DNA of 64,000 bases. Source: Tritonibacter scottomollicae (GTDB lineage: Bacteria; Pseudomonadota; Alphaproteobacteria; Rhodobacterales; Rhodobacteraceae). Where the stretch lies: assembly GCF_003003215.1 (NCBI RefSeq), contig NZ_PVUF01000008.1, positions 1 through 64,000 on the forward strand, in the 5' to 3' direction. Positions 54,307-62,994 of this stretch are shown piece after piece. The notes beneath the pieces are model-generated. The model did not search any database. It was given only the letters and a program-made list of their open reading frames with translations, and had not been told where the DNA came from. The position numbers and the translations under genes were made by a program. Numbering within the stretch: the stretch's first letter is position 1; each line of letters starts with the position of its first letter.

Positions 54307-55140
54307 CTATTTCAGCGGCAGCACGATTTCGGTGAGGAGGTCTTCGGGGGCGGTGCTGCGCGGATCGTTCAGATAAATCTCATAGCAGGGTTCATCCGCC
54401 GGGGTTTCGCCGGATTGCGGAAGCCAGCCGCCAAACAGGCTGTCATAGGCCGCTGAAAGCCCGACATATGGCCCCTTGAAGGTGAGGATGGCAGACTTGC
54501 CACCGGGTAAGTCAAACGGCTCCAGACCCTCGGGGGTGGTGTCGGCGCGATACTCAGCCCCGGCGTAGCTGCGCAGTTCGGCATCCGGCACCGCGCCGGG
54601 CATGTCGAGATAGACGCCGATGACGGGGCCAAGATCGGGCCAGAGATTGCGGGCGGTGGCCAGGGCCGAGAACTGTTCGAATGCCCGGCCAATTTCGGGG
54701 TAGGGCCCGCGATGGGGGATCGTGACGAGGTGGCGCGCAGGTTCGCTGCGCAGGGTAACATCATACATAAAAAGCTCCTTTGGATCGCGAAGCGCGGCAG
54801 GGGGCAGGTGCAGCCCGGCCGTGCGAAAGGCCCCCGGCGCCTGGCCGTAGGCTGCGGTGAAGGCCCGCGAGAAGGAATAGCGGTTGGGATAGCCCACGGT
54901 GGCAGCGATGTCCTCGATGGAGGTCTGCGACGTCACCAGCGCCACGGCGGCGCGGTGCAGCCGGATGCGGCGCACCGATTGGCCGCAGGTCTCGCCGGTG
55001 AGGGCGCGAAACACCCGGTGCCAGTGAAACCGAGACATGGCCGCCACATCGGCCAGCTGATCAAGGCTGAGGTCGCCCGCCGGATTGTTGTGGATGTAGT
55101 CCAGCACCCGCCGGATGCGATCCTCGTAGTCTGTGGCCAT
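54307..55140 (-). CDS. AraC-family regulator with GyrI-like domain
   Basis: 277 residues. The N-terminal double helix-turn-helix (DQLADVAAMSRFHWHRVFRA; IEDIAATVGYPNRYSFSRAF) is followed by a GyrI/SOUL-like ligand domain (RHLVTIPHRGPYPEIGRAFE; PCYEIYLNDPRSTAPEDLLT). The order, DNA-binding first, is like Rob and SbmC-linked AraC proteins that sense hydrophobic or toxic ligands. No obvious target is next to it. Confidence 0.9.
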   Translation of the reverse strand: MATDYEDRIRRVLDYIHNNPAGDLSLDQLADVAAMSRFHWHRVFRALTGETCGQSVRRIRLHRAAVALVTSQTSIEDIAATVGYPNRYSFSRAFTAAYGQAPGAFRTAGLHLPPAALRDPKELFMYDVTLRSEPARHLVTIPHRGPYPEIGRAFEQFSALATARNLWPDLGPVIGVYLDMPGAVPDAELRSYAGAEYRADTTPEGLEPFDLPGGKSAILTFKGPYVGLSAAYDSLFGGWLPQSGETPADEPCYEIYLNDPRSTAPEDLLTEIVLPLK

Positions 55141-55362
55141 GCGCCTGTCCTTCTCTGTGGTGCCATCACCGTGATGCCAGAGAGCCGCGTGACAAATCTT
55201 GCTGAGTTTGCCCCTGCGGCCGCAGCGGCATGCATTTCAGCAGCCAGGCGGGCGGCGGTGGTCTGCCTCCTCCGTCGCGCAAAGCGCTGGATGTGACACG
55301 GAGAGTTGCATCGGACGCAGGGTAAGTCCATATAACGGATAAACCGTGACAGTAGAGACAGT

Positions 55363-56325
55363 ATGACCCAGTATCTGGAATTCGAAAAACCCCTGGCCGA
55401 AATCGAAGGCAAGGCGGAAGAGCTGCGTGCGATGGCGCGCACCAACGAAGAAATGGATGTGGATGACGAAGCCGCCGCGCTGGACAAGAAAGCCGCGCAG
55501 CTGCTGACGGATCTCTACTCGGATCTGACCGCATGGCGCAAATGCCAGGTGGCACGTCACCCGGAGCGCCCGCATTGCAAGGACTATGTGGAAAAGCTCT
55601 TCACCGAGTACACGCCGCTGGCCGGCGACCGGAATTTTGCCGATGACCTTGCGGTCATGGGCGGGCTTGCGCGCTTTAACGACCAGCCGGTTGTGGTGAT
55701 TGGGCACGAGAAGGGCTCTGACACCAAATCGCGCATCACCCATAACTTTGGCATGGCGCGCCCCGAAGGCTATCGCAAGGCGGTGCGGCTGATGGAGATG
55801 GCTGGCCGCTTTGGCCTGCCGGTGATCACTTTGGTGGACACCACCGGGGCCTATCCGGGCAAGGGCGCGGAAGAGCGCGGCCAGTCCGAGGCGATTGCAC
55901 GCTCGACACAGATGAGCCTCAAGATTGGCGTGCCGGTGATTTCGGTGATCATCGGTGAGGGTGGCTCTGGTGGCGCCGTGGCCTTTGCCACTGCCAACCG
56001 CGTCGCGATGCTGGAGCATTCGGTCTATTCCGTGATCTCGCCGGAGGGCTGTGCCTCGATCCTGTGGAAGGATGCGGAGAAAATGCGCGAGGCCGCGGAA
56101 GCGCTGCGCCTGACCGCGCAGCACCTGAAGACGCTCGAAGTGGTTGACCGCGTGATCCCGGAGCCGCTGGGCGGCGCGCACCGCGATCCCGAGGCCAGCT
56201 ATCGCGCCGTCGGGGCAGCCATCACCGAGATGCTGGCTGAGATGAAAGACATGGATGCCAAGGCGCTGATCTCGGATCGCCGCCAGAAATTCCTCGATAT
56301 CGGATCCAAGGGGCTGGCAGCCTAG
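55363..56325 (+). CDS. accA: Acetyl-CoA carboxylase carboxyltransferase alpha subunit
   Basis: 320 residues. The helical N-terminus ([20 protein letters not shown]) and the crotonase-like domain with [20 protein letters not shown] and [20 protein letters not shown] are diagnostic. With AccD it transfers the carboxyl group from biotin to acetyl-CoA, the first step of fatty acid synthesis. About 220 bp upstream is noncoding and GC-rich. Confidence 0.97.
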   Translation: MTQYLEFEKPLAEIEGKAEELRAMARTNEEMDVDDEAAALDKKAAQLLTDLYSDLTAWRKCQVARHPERPHCKDYVEKLFTEYTPLAGDRNFADDLAVMGGLARFNDQPVVVIGHEKGSDTKSRITHNFGMARPEGYRKAVRLMEMAGRFGLPVITLVDTTGAYPGKGAEERGQSEAIARSTQMSLKIGVPVISVIIGEGGSGGAVAFATANRVAMLEHSVYSVISPEGCASILWKDAEKMREAAEALRLTAQHLKTLEVVDRVIPEPLGGAHRDPEASYRAVGAAITEMLAEMKDMDAKALISDRRQKFLDIGSKGLAA

Positions 56326-56352
56326 GCAGCGACCTCCGGAAAAAGATCCCGA

Positions 56353-56381
56353 AGCCCTCGCCGAATGGTGGGGGCTTTTTT
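56353..56381 (+). terminator. Intrinsic terminator after accA
   Basis: AGCCCTC and GGGGGCT pair across a 10-nt loop and are followed by TTTTTT. The rest of the gap to 56667 holds no gene; the pyk promoter is presumably in it. Confidence 0.75.
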
Positions 56382-56667
56382 GCTGTCATGGGGTGGCATG
56401 GGGCGCGGATCTGGCCCGAAGCCCTGTTGCCGGAGTGATGCAGGGTGAAATAAGGTGTGCCTGTCACAGGTCCTTAACCGCCCTGTCATCATTTGGTGGC
56501 GAAGCTGGAGAACAGTTGCGGCACAGCGTGATCTGAGCCATAAGACCAATAAATATGTTTGCGATAACATGAGCCACTGCGCTGGTCTGTCCGCCAGTGG
56601 CCCTGCCGCGCGAACTGATATGAGACACCGCCGTTTTGAACACGGACAGCCGGAGGATAGAGATCCC

Positions 56668-58113
56668 ATGAAACGCACGCGCAACGTCAAGATCGTGGCC
56701 ACACTCGGCCCTGCGTCCGAGACCTACGAGACCATTCGTGCGCTGCATGAAGCGGGCGCGGATGTATTCCGCCTCAATATGTCTCACGGCAGCCACGAAG
56801 AAATCGCCTCCAAACACAAGATTATCCGCCAGGTGGAGGCCGATCTGGACTCGACCATCGCGATTTTGGCCGACCTGCAGGGGCCGAAACTGCGCGTTGG
56901 CGTGTTTGCCAGCGGCTCGGAAGAACTGGAAGAAGGGGCGAAATTCCGTCTCGACCTGGATCCGGCCGAGGGGGATATCAACCGCGTGTGCCTGCCACAT
57001 CCGGAAATTTTCCAGGCGCTGCAAGCCGGGGCTTCGTTGCTGGTGAACGACGGCAAAATTCGCCTCAAGGTCGAAGACTGCGGTGAGGATTTCGCCAACT
57101 GCGTGGTCACTACGGGTGGCACGATCTCCAACCGCAAGGGCGTGAACGTGCCGGATGTGATCCTGCCGCTGGCTGCCTTGTCGGAGAAGGATCGGGCGGA
57201 TCTGGAATTTGTCTGTTCGCTGGGCGTTGACTGGCTGGCGTTGTCCTTCGTGCAACGCGCAAAGGATGTCTTCGAGGCCCGCACCCTGGCAGATGGCCGC
57301 GCGGCGATTCTGTCGAAGATCGAAAAACCGGCTGCGGTCGACAATTTTGTCGAGATTCTGGACGCGTCTGACGGGATCATGGTTGCCCGTGGCGATCTGG
57401 GTGTCGAACTGCCGGTGTCGCATGTGCCGCCGATCCAGAAGCGCCTGGTGCGCAAGAGCCGTGCCGCCGCAAAGCCGGTGATCGTGGCAACACAGATGCT
57501 GGAAAGCATGATCGAGAGCCCGATGCCGACCCGCGCCGAGGTCTCTGACGTGGCCACCGCGATCTATGAAGGCACGGATGCCATCATGCTGAGTGCGGAA
57601 TCCGCGGCCGGTCAGTATCCGATCGAGGCGGTGCAGACGATGGACAAGGTGGCCACCGAGGTGGAGCAGGATCCGACCTATCGCGAGATCATTGCTGCCT
57701 CTCGCACATCGAAGGGCGACACCATCGCGGATGGCATCGTGGCTGCGGCTCGCGAGATCGCGGAAAAAACCGAGATCAAGGCGATCTGCTGTTTCACCCA
57801 GTCCGGGACCACTGCACTGCTGACTGCGCGGGAGCGGCCCTATGTGCCGATTCTTGCGTTGACGCCGCTGGCCAACACCGCCCGCCGTCTTTGCCTCAGC
57901 TGGGGGTGTAACTGCGTCATCACCGCCAAGGTCGACCGGTTCAAGGGGGCTGTGGTGTCCGCCGCGCGGGCGGCGCGGTCGGGCGGGTTCGCGGGTGAAA
58001 CCGATCAGGTGGTTGTGACCGCCGGTGTGCCTTTCAACGTGCCGGGCACCACCAACATCCTGCGGATCGCGCCCTGTGATGAACGCCTGATTTACAACAC
58101 CGACCCGGAATAA
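56668..58113 (+). CDS. pyk: Pyruvate kinase
   Basis: 481 residues from the ATG at 56668 (KRTRNVKIVATLGPASETYE). ILADLQGPKLRVG, AILSKIEKPAAVDNF with the catalytic Lys, IMVARGDLGVELPV and MLESMIESPMPTRAEVSDVA are classic. It makes pyruvate and ATP from phosphoenolpyruvate and ADP. The frame stays open upstream to 56455 but lacks homology there. A membrane protein gene follows. Confidence 0.97.
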   Translation: MKRTRNVKIVATLGPASETYETIRALHEAGADVFRLNMSHGSHEEIASKHKIIRQVEADLDSTIAILADLQGPKLRVGVFASGSEELEEGAKFRLDLDPAEGDINRVCLPHPEIFQALQAGASLLVNDGKIRLKVEDCGEDFANCVVTTGGTISNRKGVNVPDVILPLAALSEKDRADLEFVCSLGVDWLALSFVQRAKDVFEARTLADGRAAILSKIEKPAAVDNFVEILDASDGIMVARGDLGVELPVSHVPPIQKRLVRKSRAAAKPVIVATQMLESMIESPMPTRAEVSDVATAIYEGTDAIMLSAESAAGQYPIEAVQTMDKVATEVEQDPTYREIIAASRTSKGDTIADGIVAAAREIAEKTEIKAICCFTQSGTTALLTARERPYVPILALTPLANTARRLCLSWGCNCVITAKVDRFKGAVVSAARAARSGGFAGETDQVVVTAGVPFNVPGTTNILRIAPCDERLIYNTDPE

Positions 58114-58119
58114 TAGGCT

Positions 58120-58140
58120 ACCCTTCGTGTAGTGAAGGGT
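58120..58140 (+). promoter_or_regulatory. Hairpin covering the ribosome-binding site of the next gene
   Basis: ACCCTTC and GAAGGGT form a perfect 7-bp stem around GTGTAGT. The GAAGGG arm is the best Shine-Dalgarno for the ATG at 58151, so folding would block translation. It could also act as a weak terminator for pyk. Confidence 0.45.
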
Positions 58141-58150
58141 GCTGGTAGAT

Positions 58151-58372
58151 ATGGATGCGGATGCAGTTCTGGTGATTGGGCTGGTTCTTGCCTGGCTTGG
58201 AGTGCCCGCGGCCGTTTCCGCATATGCGCATCGCCGCAGCCCTGTGATGGCTGTGGCGTTGTTGCTTTCAGGGGGCGGGTGTGTCGCCTGGGCGGCATTG
58301 ACCCACCCCGATGGATATAGGCTTACGGATGTGCCGGATGTGTTTTTCCGGGTCATCGGCCAACTTCTCTGA
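58151..58372 (+). CDS. Small membrane protein after pyk
   Basis: 73 residues from the ATG at 58151 (GTG 58139 is also in frame). Two hydrophobic helices (AVLVIGLVLAWLGVPAAVSA and PVMAVALLLSGGGCVAWAAL), then a short DGYRLTDVPDVFFRVIG tail. I recall similar proteins after pyk in Rhodobacteraceae; the function is unknown. Confidence 0.7.
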   Translation: MDADAVLVIGLVLAWLGVPAAVSAYAHRRSPVMAVALLLSGGGCVAWAALTHPDGYRLTDVPDVFFRVIGQLL

Positions 58373-58380
58373 CCGAATCT

Positions 58381-58400
58381 GCTTGCCCTTTCGGGCGAGC
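58381..58400 (+). promoter_or_regulatory. Hairpin in the rpmI leader
   Basis: GCTTGCCC and GGGCGAGC form an 8-bp stem (one G-T pair) with a TTTC tetraloop, 88 bp before rpmI. It could end the previous gene or belong to an L20-type leader; no proof of either. Confidence 0.4.
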
Positions 58401-58488
58401 TGCCGTAACAGGCACCCCTGTTCGCGCGACCGGCCAAAGTGGCATGCCGAGTCGCGTGTGTAGCGAACCTACTTAAAAGGAGACGGAA

Positions 58489-58689
58489 ATGCCCAAGATG
58501 AAGACAAAGTCGAGCGCCAAGAAGCGCTTCAAAGTGACCGCGACCGGCAAGGTCCTGGCCGCGCAGGCCGGCAAGCAGCACGGCATGATCAAGCGCAGCA
58601 ACAAGTTCATTCGCGACGCGCGTGGAACCTCCACTCTGTCCGCACCGGACGCAAAGACCGTCAAGGGCTACATGCCCTACGACCGCTAA
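58489..58689 (+). CDS. rpmI: 50S ribosomal protein L35
   Basis: 66 residues, basic. [20 protein letters not shown] and [20 protein letters not shown] are L35. AAAAGGAG lies 7 nt before the ATG. It is paired with rplT 15 bp downstream; infC is not adjacent here. Confidence 0.97.
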   Translation: MPKMKTKSSAKKRFKVTATGKVLAAQAGKQHGMIKRSNKFIRDARGTSTLSAPDAKTVKGYMPYDR

Positions 58690-58704
58690 GAGGAGTTCTG
58701 AGAT

Positions 58705-59070
58705 ATGTCCCGCGTTAAAGGTGGTACCGTCACTCACGCCCGTCACAAGAAGGTTATCAAGGCAGCCAAAGGTTATTATGGCCGCCGCAAGAATACCTTC
58801 AAGGTCGCCCGTCAGGCCGTCGACAAGGCAAATCAATACGCAACCCGCGACCGTAAGAACCGCAAGCGCAATTTCCGCGCACTGTGGATCCAGCGGATCA
58901 ACGCGGCTGTGCGCAGCCACGACGAGGCACTGACCTACTCCCGCTTCATCAACGGCCTGACCCTGGCCGGTATCGAAGTGGACCGGAAGGTTCTCGCAGA
59001 CCTCGCCGTGCACGAGCCCGAAGCATTCGGTGCAATCGTGCGTCAGGCACAGGACGCGCTGGCCGCCTGA
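58705..59070 (+). CDS. rplT: 50S ribosomal protein L20
   Basis: 121 residues. [40 protein letters not shown] and [20 protein letters not shown] are diagnostic. L20 is needed for early 50S assembly and, in other bacteria, represses its own operon. A strong terminator follows. Confidence 0.97.
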   Translation: MSRVKGGTVTHARHKKVIKAAKGYYGRRKNTFKVARQAVDKANQYATRDRKNRKRNFRALWIQRINAAVRSHDEALTYSRFINGLTLAGIEVDRKVLADLAVHEPEAFGAIVRQAQDALAA

Positions 59071-59097
59071 TTTCAGGTTGAGCTGAGCTGATTTAGA

Positions 59098-59124
59098 CCC
59101 GCCGGAGCGATCCGGCGGGTTTTT
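59098..59124 (+). terminator. Intrinsic terminator after rplT
   Basis: CCCGCCGGA and TCCGGCGGG form a 9-bp perfect stem with a GCGA loop followed by TTTTT. Confidence 0.92.
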
Positions 59125-59189
59125 CTATGCGCGGTGCGGATGTGATCGGGGGAGCAGCGGTGAGCCGTTCGTGGCTTGTCTCCGCAGGC

Positions 59190-60230
59190 CTATTCGGGTT
59201 GGGAGGCGCCACGGCGCTTGAACAGGCCGATCAGGGCGAGGCCGCCAATCGGCCAGAGGGACCAGAGCGCCCCTTGCCAGCTGAACAGGTTCACACAGAA
59301 CAGAAATGCAGCGATGGTCCACATTTTCAGAGGCACGCCCAGAAACTCTGACCGGCCCACAATCCTGTGCCCCTCGCGCAGGGCAATTACCGCAAACAGG
59401 GCCAGCATTGGCCAATGTGCCCAGATGCCGCGACCGGTGATCAGGTCGAGCACAAACAGCCCCGCGGCCACCATGCCCAGGCCACGGCTTGTGCCATCCA
59501 GCGGCAGGCGCCGTCCGCACAGTTTGTCGAGGCCGCGCAGGGGGGCGGCCTGCGCTGAGCTTTGGTCTGGGCTGTCGGGCTCTGCGAAATCACGTTTGGG
59601 CGCACCGGAAAAGGGATCCGGTTCCTGCCAGACCTGCGCGGTGCGGCTGTGGCGTGGCGCGCCGAGCGAGATGCGATAGACGGGAATGTCTTCGGTCAGA
59701 TTGCGCGGACGGCGGTCGCCGAGATACTCAAAGCCGATGGTGAGTTTGTTTTTGACGTGGTCGTAGACCTGCTGTGTGATCAAAACGCCGCCGGGCTCTG
59801 CCATGGTTTGCAGGCGGGCGGCGAGGTTGACGCCTTCGCCAATCAGGTCGTCACCGTCGCAGATCACATCACCGAGGTTGACGCCGATACGGAACGACAG
59901 GGCGCTGTCCTTGGCGGCCAGTTCCTGCTGCACCTCGATGGCGCATTGCACCGCCTCGACCACCGAGGGGAAATCCGCGATCAGCCCGTCGCCGGCGGTA
60001 TTGGCCACCCGGCCGCCATGACGCTCGATCAGTTTGAAGAACACATCCCTTGCGGCCTGCAGCTCGGTAAAGGTGCCAACCTCATCCGCTGTCATGGCCG
60101 TGCTGAACTGTTCTGCATCCGCAGCGAGAATCGTCGTCAGCTTTCGGGTGATCCGGTCACGCATCAGGTTGGGCCTAGGATAAGGAGTCGCCTTAAAGTG
60201 GGCCTTCGAGGGCTGGCTTGCAAGAGGCAT
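59190..60230 (-). CDS. Class III adenylate/guanylate cyclase with C-terminal membrane region
   Basis: 346 residues from ATG 60230 (ATG 60164 is also possible); the frame stays open to 61466, but that part is antisense to pheS. The cyclase domain shows TTILAADAEQFSTAMTADEV with the first metal Asp, GGRVANTAGDGLIADFPSV with the second, and VNLGDVICDGDDLIGEGVNL then AARLQ. After a Pro-rich linker, four hydrophobic segments end the protein (LGMVAAGLFVLDLI, WPMLALFAVIAL, MWTIAAFLFCVNLF, WPIGGLALIGLF). It should make cAMP at the membrane; cyclase domain first, membrane part last, is the reverse of the usual order. Confidence 0.85.
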   Translation of the reverse strand: MPLASQPSKAHFKATPYPRPNLMRDRITRKLTTILAADAEQFSTAMTADEVGTFTELQAARDVFFKLIERHGGRVANTAGDGLIADFPSVVEAVQCAIEVQQELAAKDSALSFRIGVNLGDVICDGDDLIGEGVNLAARLQTMAEPGGVLITQQVYDHVKNKLTIGFEYLGDRRPRNLTEDIPVYRISLGAPRHSRTAQVWQEPDPFSGAPKRDFAEPDSPDQSSAQAAPLRGLDKLCGRRLPLDGTSRGLGMVAAGLFVLDLITGRGIWAHWPMLALFAVIALREGHRIVGRSEFLGVPLKMWTIAAFLFCVNLFSWQGALWSLWPIGGLALIGLFKRRGASQPE

Positions 60231-60410
60231 GGATTGCTCTTGTTGACGCAGGGTGACATCAGGCCACAGCGATCTACCGGTCGATACAGGCGCGTCCCTG
60301 TGACCGGGAGGACAGGGCAGGGGCCTTGTGGAGGCTACGGGCGGCGCAGGTGCTTGCTTTCGACGCCTCGTATGGTAGCAGGACATCAAAGCGAGACGTG
60401 AGGGGCCGTC

Positions 60411-61484
60411 ATGGACGATCTTAAAGAAAAATACCTCGGCCAGATCGCCGAAGCCGCAGATGAAAACGCGCTGGAGGCCGTGCGCCTTGCGGCTGTCGGC
60501 AAGAAGGGCGAAGTGGCCCTGAAGATGCGCGAGCTGGGCAAGATGACGCCGGAGGAACGCCAGGTGGCGGGCCCGGCGCTGAACGCGCTGAAAGACGAGA
60601 TCAACTCGGCGCTGGCCGCCAAGAAGGCCGCCTTGGGCGATGCGGCGCTGGATGAGCGTCTGCGCTCCGAATGGCTCGATGTGACGCTGCCGACGCGCCC
60701 GCGCGGCCCGGGCTCGATCCACCCGATCTCGCAGGCCTCCGAAGAGCTGACCGCGATCTTTGCCGAAATGGGCTTTTCTGTTGCCGAAGGGCCGCGGGTG
60801 GACACCGACTGGTACAACTTCGACGCGCTGAACATCCCCGGCCACCACCCCGCCCGTGCCGAGATGGACACCTTCTACATGCACCGCGCCGAGGGCGATG
60901 ATCGCCCGCCGCATGTGCTGCGCACCCACACCAGCCCGGTGCAGATCCGTTCGATGGAGAAGATGGGCGCGCCGCTGCGCATCATCTGTCCGGGCGGCGT
61001 CTATCGCGCCGACTACGACCAGACCCACACGCCGATGTTCCATCAGGTTGAGGGGCTTGCGCTGGATGAGAACATCTCGATGGCCAACCTCAAGTGGGTG
61101 CTGGAGGAGTTCGTCAAAAGCTTCTTCGAGGTGGAGAGCGTCGATCTGCGCTTCCGCGCCTCGCATTTCCCCTTCACCGAGCCGTCGGCCGAAGTCGACA
61201 TTCGCTGCAGCTGGGACAATGGCCAGCTGAAGATCGGCGAGGGCGACGACTGGATGGAGATCCTCGGCTCCGGCATGGTGCACCCGAAGGTGATTGCCGC
61301 CGGTGGCATCGACCCCGACAAATATCAGGGCTTTGCCTTTGGCATCGGCATCGACCGTCTGGCGATGCTGAAATACGGCATCCCCGACCTGCGCGCCTTC
61401 TTCGACAGCGACCTGCGCTGGTTGCGCCACTACGGCTTCAGCTGCCTTGACGTGCCGACGCTGCACGGGGGCCTGAGCCGCTAA
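60411..61484 (+). CDS. pheS: Phenylalanyl-tRNA synthetase alpha subunit
   Basis: 357 residues. The coiled N-terminus is followed by the class II core: motif 2 [35 protein letters not shown], and motif 3 [20 protein letters not shown]. It forms the alpha2-beta2 enzyme with PheT that charges tRNA-Phe (the gene at 37976 is its substrate). PheT is 1.5 kb downstream, separated by two unrelated genes. Confidence 0.97.
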   Translation: MDDLKEKYLGQIAEAADENALEAVRLAAVGKKGEVALKMRELGKMTPEERQVAGPALNALKDEINSALAAKKAALGDAALDERLRSEWLDVTLPTRPRGPGSIHPISQASEELTAIFAEMGFSVAEGPRVDTDWYNFDALNIPGHHPARAEMDTFYMHRAEGDDRPPHVLRTHTSPVQIRSMEKMGAPLRIICPGGVYRADYDQTHTPMFHQVEGLALDENISMANLKWVLEEFVKSFFEVESVDLRFRASHFPFTEPSAEVDIRCSWDNGQLKIGEGDDWMEILGSGMVHPKVIAAGGIDPDKYQGFAFGIGIDRLAMLKYGIPDLRAFFDSDLRWLRHYGFSCLDVPTLHGGLSR

Positions 61485-61517
61485 AGGCTGAGTTCGGCTT
61501 ACATTGCATTTCTGAAC

Positions 61518-61543
61518 AACCCGCCTTTTGCAGGCGGGTTTTC
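61518..61543 (+). terminator. Intrinsic terminator after pheS
   Basis: AACCCGCCT and AGGCGGGTT form a 9-bp perfect stem with a 5-nt loop followed by TTC. It uncouples pheS from the genes before pheT. Confidence 0.85.
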
Positions 61544-61674
61544 TATTTGGGCTGATCGGGTGGCTTGGCGCATTCGCGAGGGGCTATTGTTGCCGTCGAC
61601 CAATATCAGATCGCTTGCAATCATCTCCTGCGTCGCTAGCTTCCGCACCGGACCCCAAAAGCCGGAGAACACAC

Positions 61675-61953
61675 ATGCTCTTTGACCGCGACCACCAACA
61701 TGGCGGCCTTGCCAAACGCCGCCGCTATGCCCGGTTCGAGATCGCCTATACGCTGGCGGATTTCGGCGCCGCCTTCAGCTTTGTGATCGGCTCCATCTTC
61801 TTTTTCTCCGAGCGGCTGATGACGGCAGGCACCTGGCTGTTCCTCATCGGCTCGATCCTCTTTGCTGCCAAGCCCAGCATCCGCCTGATCCGGGAGATCA
61901 AGCTCGCGGCCATGGGCGAGGATGAGGAGCTCGCGGAGCGCTATGAGCGATAA
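61675..61953 (+). CDS. YrhK-like small membrane protein
   Basis: 92 residues from the ATG at 61675 (GGAG 9 nt before). YARFEIAYTLADFGAAFSFV, IGSIFFFSERLMTAGTWLFL and IGSILFAAKPSIRLIREIK match the YrhK-like domain with two membrane helices. Its function is unknown. It is followed closely by an esterase gene. Confidence 0.82.
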   Translation: MLFDRDHQHGGLAKRRRYARFEIAYTLADFGAAFSFVIGSIFFFSERLMTAGTWLFLIGSILFAAKPSIRLIREIKLAAMGEDEELAERYER

Positions 61954-61990
61954 GCCTCCCACAAACATGTGAGATGACAGGCGCGCTGCG

Positions 61991-62815
61991 ATGGCTAGGC
62001 TCCGGATTATGCTGCGTCTTGTTCTCTGTGCTCTCGCCCTGCTGTTTCTTGCGCTGCCGCTGCACGCCGGGATTGCTGCCGAGCGCTGTCGTCTTGATGT
62101 GCCCTGCACGCTGGGTGAGCGCTCTTATCACGTCATGGAGCCCGACGGTTGGGATGGCGAGACGCCGCTGGTGGTGCTGATGCATTTTCACGGCTGGGCG
62201 CGCACCGGGGTGCATGCGCAAAATAGCGACCGGATCGGTGCCTCCACCCGGCGGCGGAGCGTGTTGCTGGTCACCCCGAACGGGCGGCGCAAAACCTGGG
62301 ATTTCTGGCGCGCGGGCAGCGAAGATGTGGGCTTTGGCGATCAGGTACTGGCGGATGTCCTGGCGCGCTATCCGGTGGATGCGCAGCAGATCTATGTCTC
62401 TGGGTATTCCTATGGGGCGGCGATGGCTTGGCGCTATGCCTGCGAGAGCGGCAATGACCTTGCGGCGCTGCTTGCGGTCGCAGGCAGTATCGACCAGCGC
62501 GAGACCTGCGCCGAAGCGCCGCCGGTGGTGCGCCATGTGCATGGGCTGTCCGATACGGTGATGGATTTCCCAATGGGGCCGGGCGGTGACACCACCTATC
62601 CGGTGGCGCTTTGGCGGGCGCGGCTGGGCTGTGCTGCCGGGCTGGGGCAGGGCCATTGGCAGGTGCGCAGCTTCCTCACCTTTACGCGTACCAGTTGGGA
62701 CTGCGCCAAGGGGGCGGTGACGCTGGACCTGCATCCGGGCGGGCATTTTGTGCCGCATGGCTGGATCGGTCGGCAGCTGGACGAGCTGATGGGGCGTGCC
62801 CCGTCCTACCCCTGA
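61991..62815 (+). CDS. Secreted PHB-depolymerase-type esterase
   Basis: 274 residues with a signal peptide (LRLVLCALALLFLALPLHA). The alpha/beta hydrolase core has VLMHFHGWARTG (oxyanion region) and the nucleophile elbow VSGYSYGAAM (GxSxG), with Asp in HGLSDTVMDF and His in PGGHFVPHGW as triad partners. This is the Esterase_phd/LpqC type, which includes PHB depolymerases and feruloyl esterases. The substrate is unknown. Confidence 0.88.
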   Translation: MARLRIMLRLVLCALALLFLALPLHAGIAAERCRLDVPCTLGERSYHVMEPDGWDGETPLVVLMHFHGWARTGVHAQNSDRIGASTRRRSVLLVTPNGRRKTWDFWRAGSEDVGFGDQVLADVLARYPVDAQQIYVSGYSYGAAMAWRYACESGNDLAALLAVAGSIDQRETCAEAPPVVRHVHGLSDTVMDFPMGPGGDTTYPVALWRARLGCAAGLGQGHWQVRSFLTFTRTSWDCAKGAVTLDLHPGGHFVPHGWIGRQLDELMGRAPSYP

Positions 62816-62994
62816 GGGCTGTCGCGATGGTGGGCAGGAGCCGCCTGTCGGCGGGCTAGCCGCTTGCGCGCGGCGGCAATCGCGCCGCAGTTGCCGGTCA
62901 TGGTCCCGCTCCGGTGCGCCAAGGCTTGAACCCGGGGGCAATCTTTGTCATTGCCATGGGCAAACCTGATGACTTTGCCAAAGGGCGCTGACCG

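Noticed and set aside
56464-59013. Minus-strand open frame of 849 codons
   Set aside because: It is antisense to pyruvate kinase, rpmI and rplT, all clear genes. High GC at third positions keeps the opposite frame open; it shows no family pattern.
60231-61466. N-terminal 412 residues of the long minus-strand cyclase frame
   Set aside because: This part is antisense to pheS; the cyclase homology starts only after 60230.
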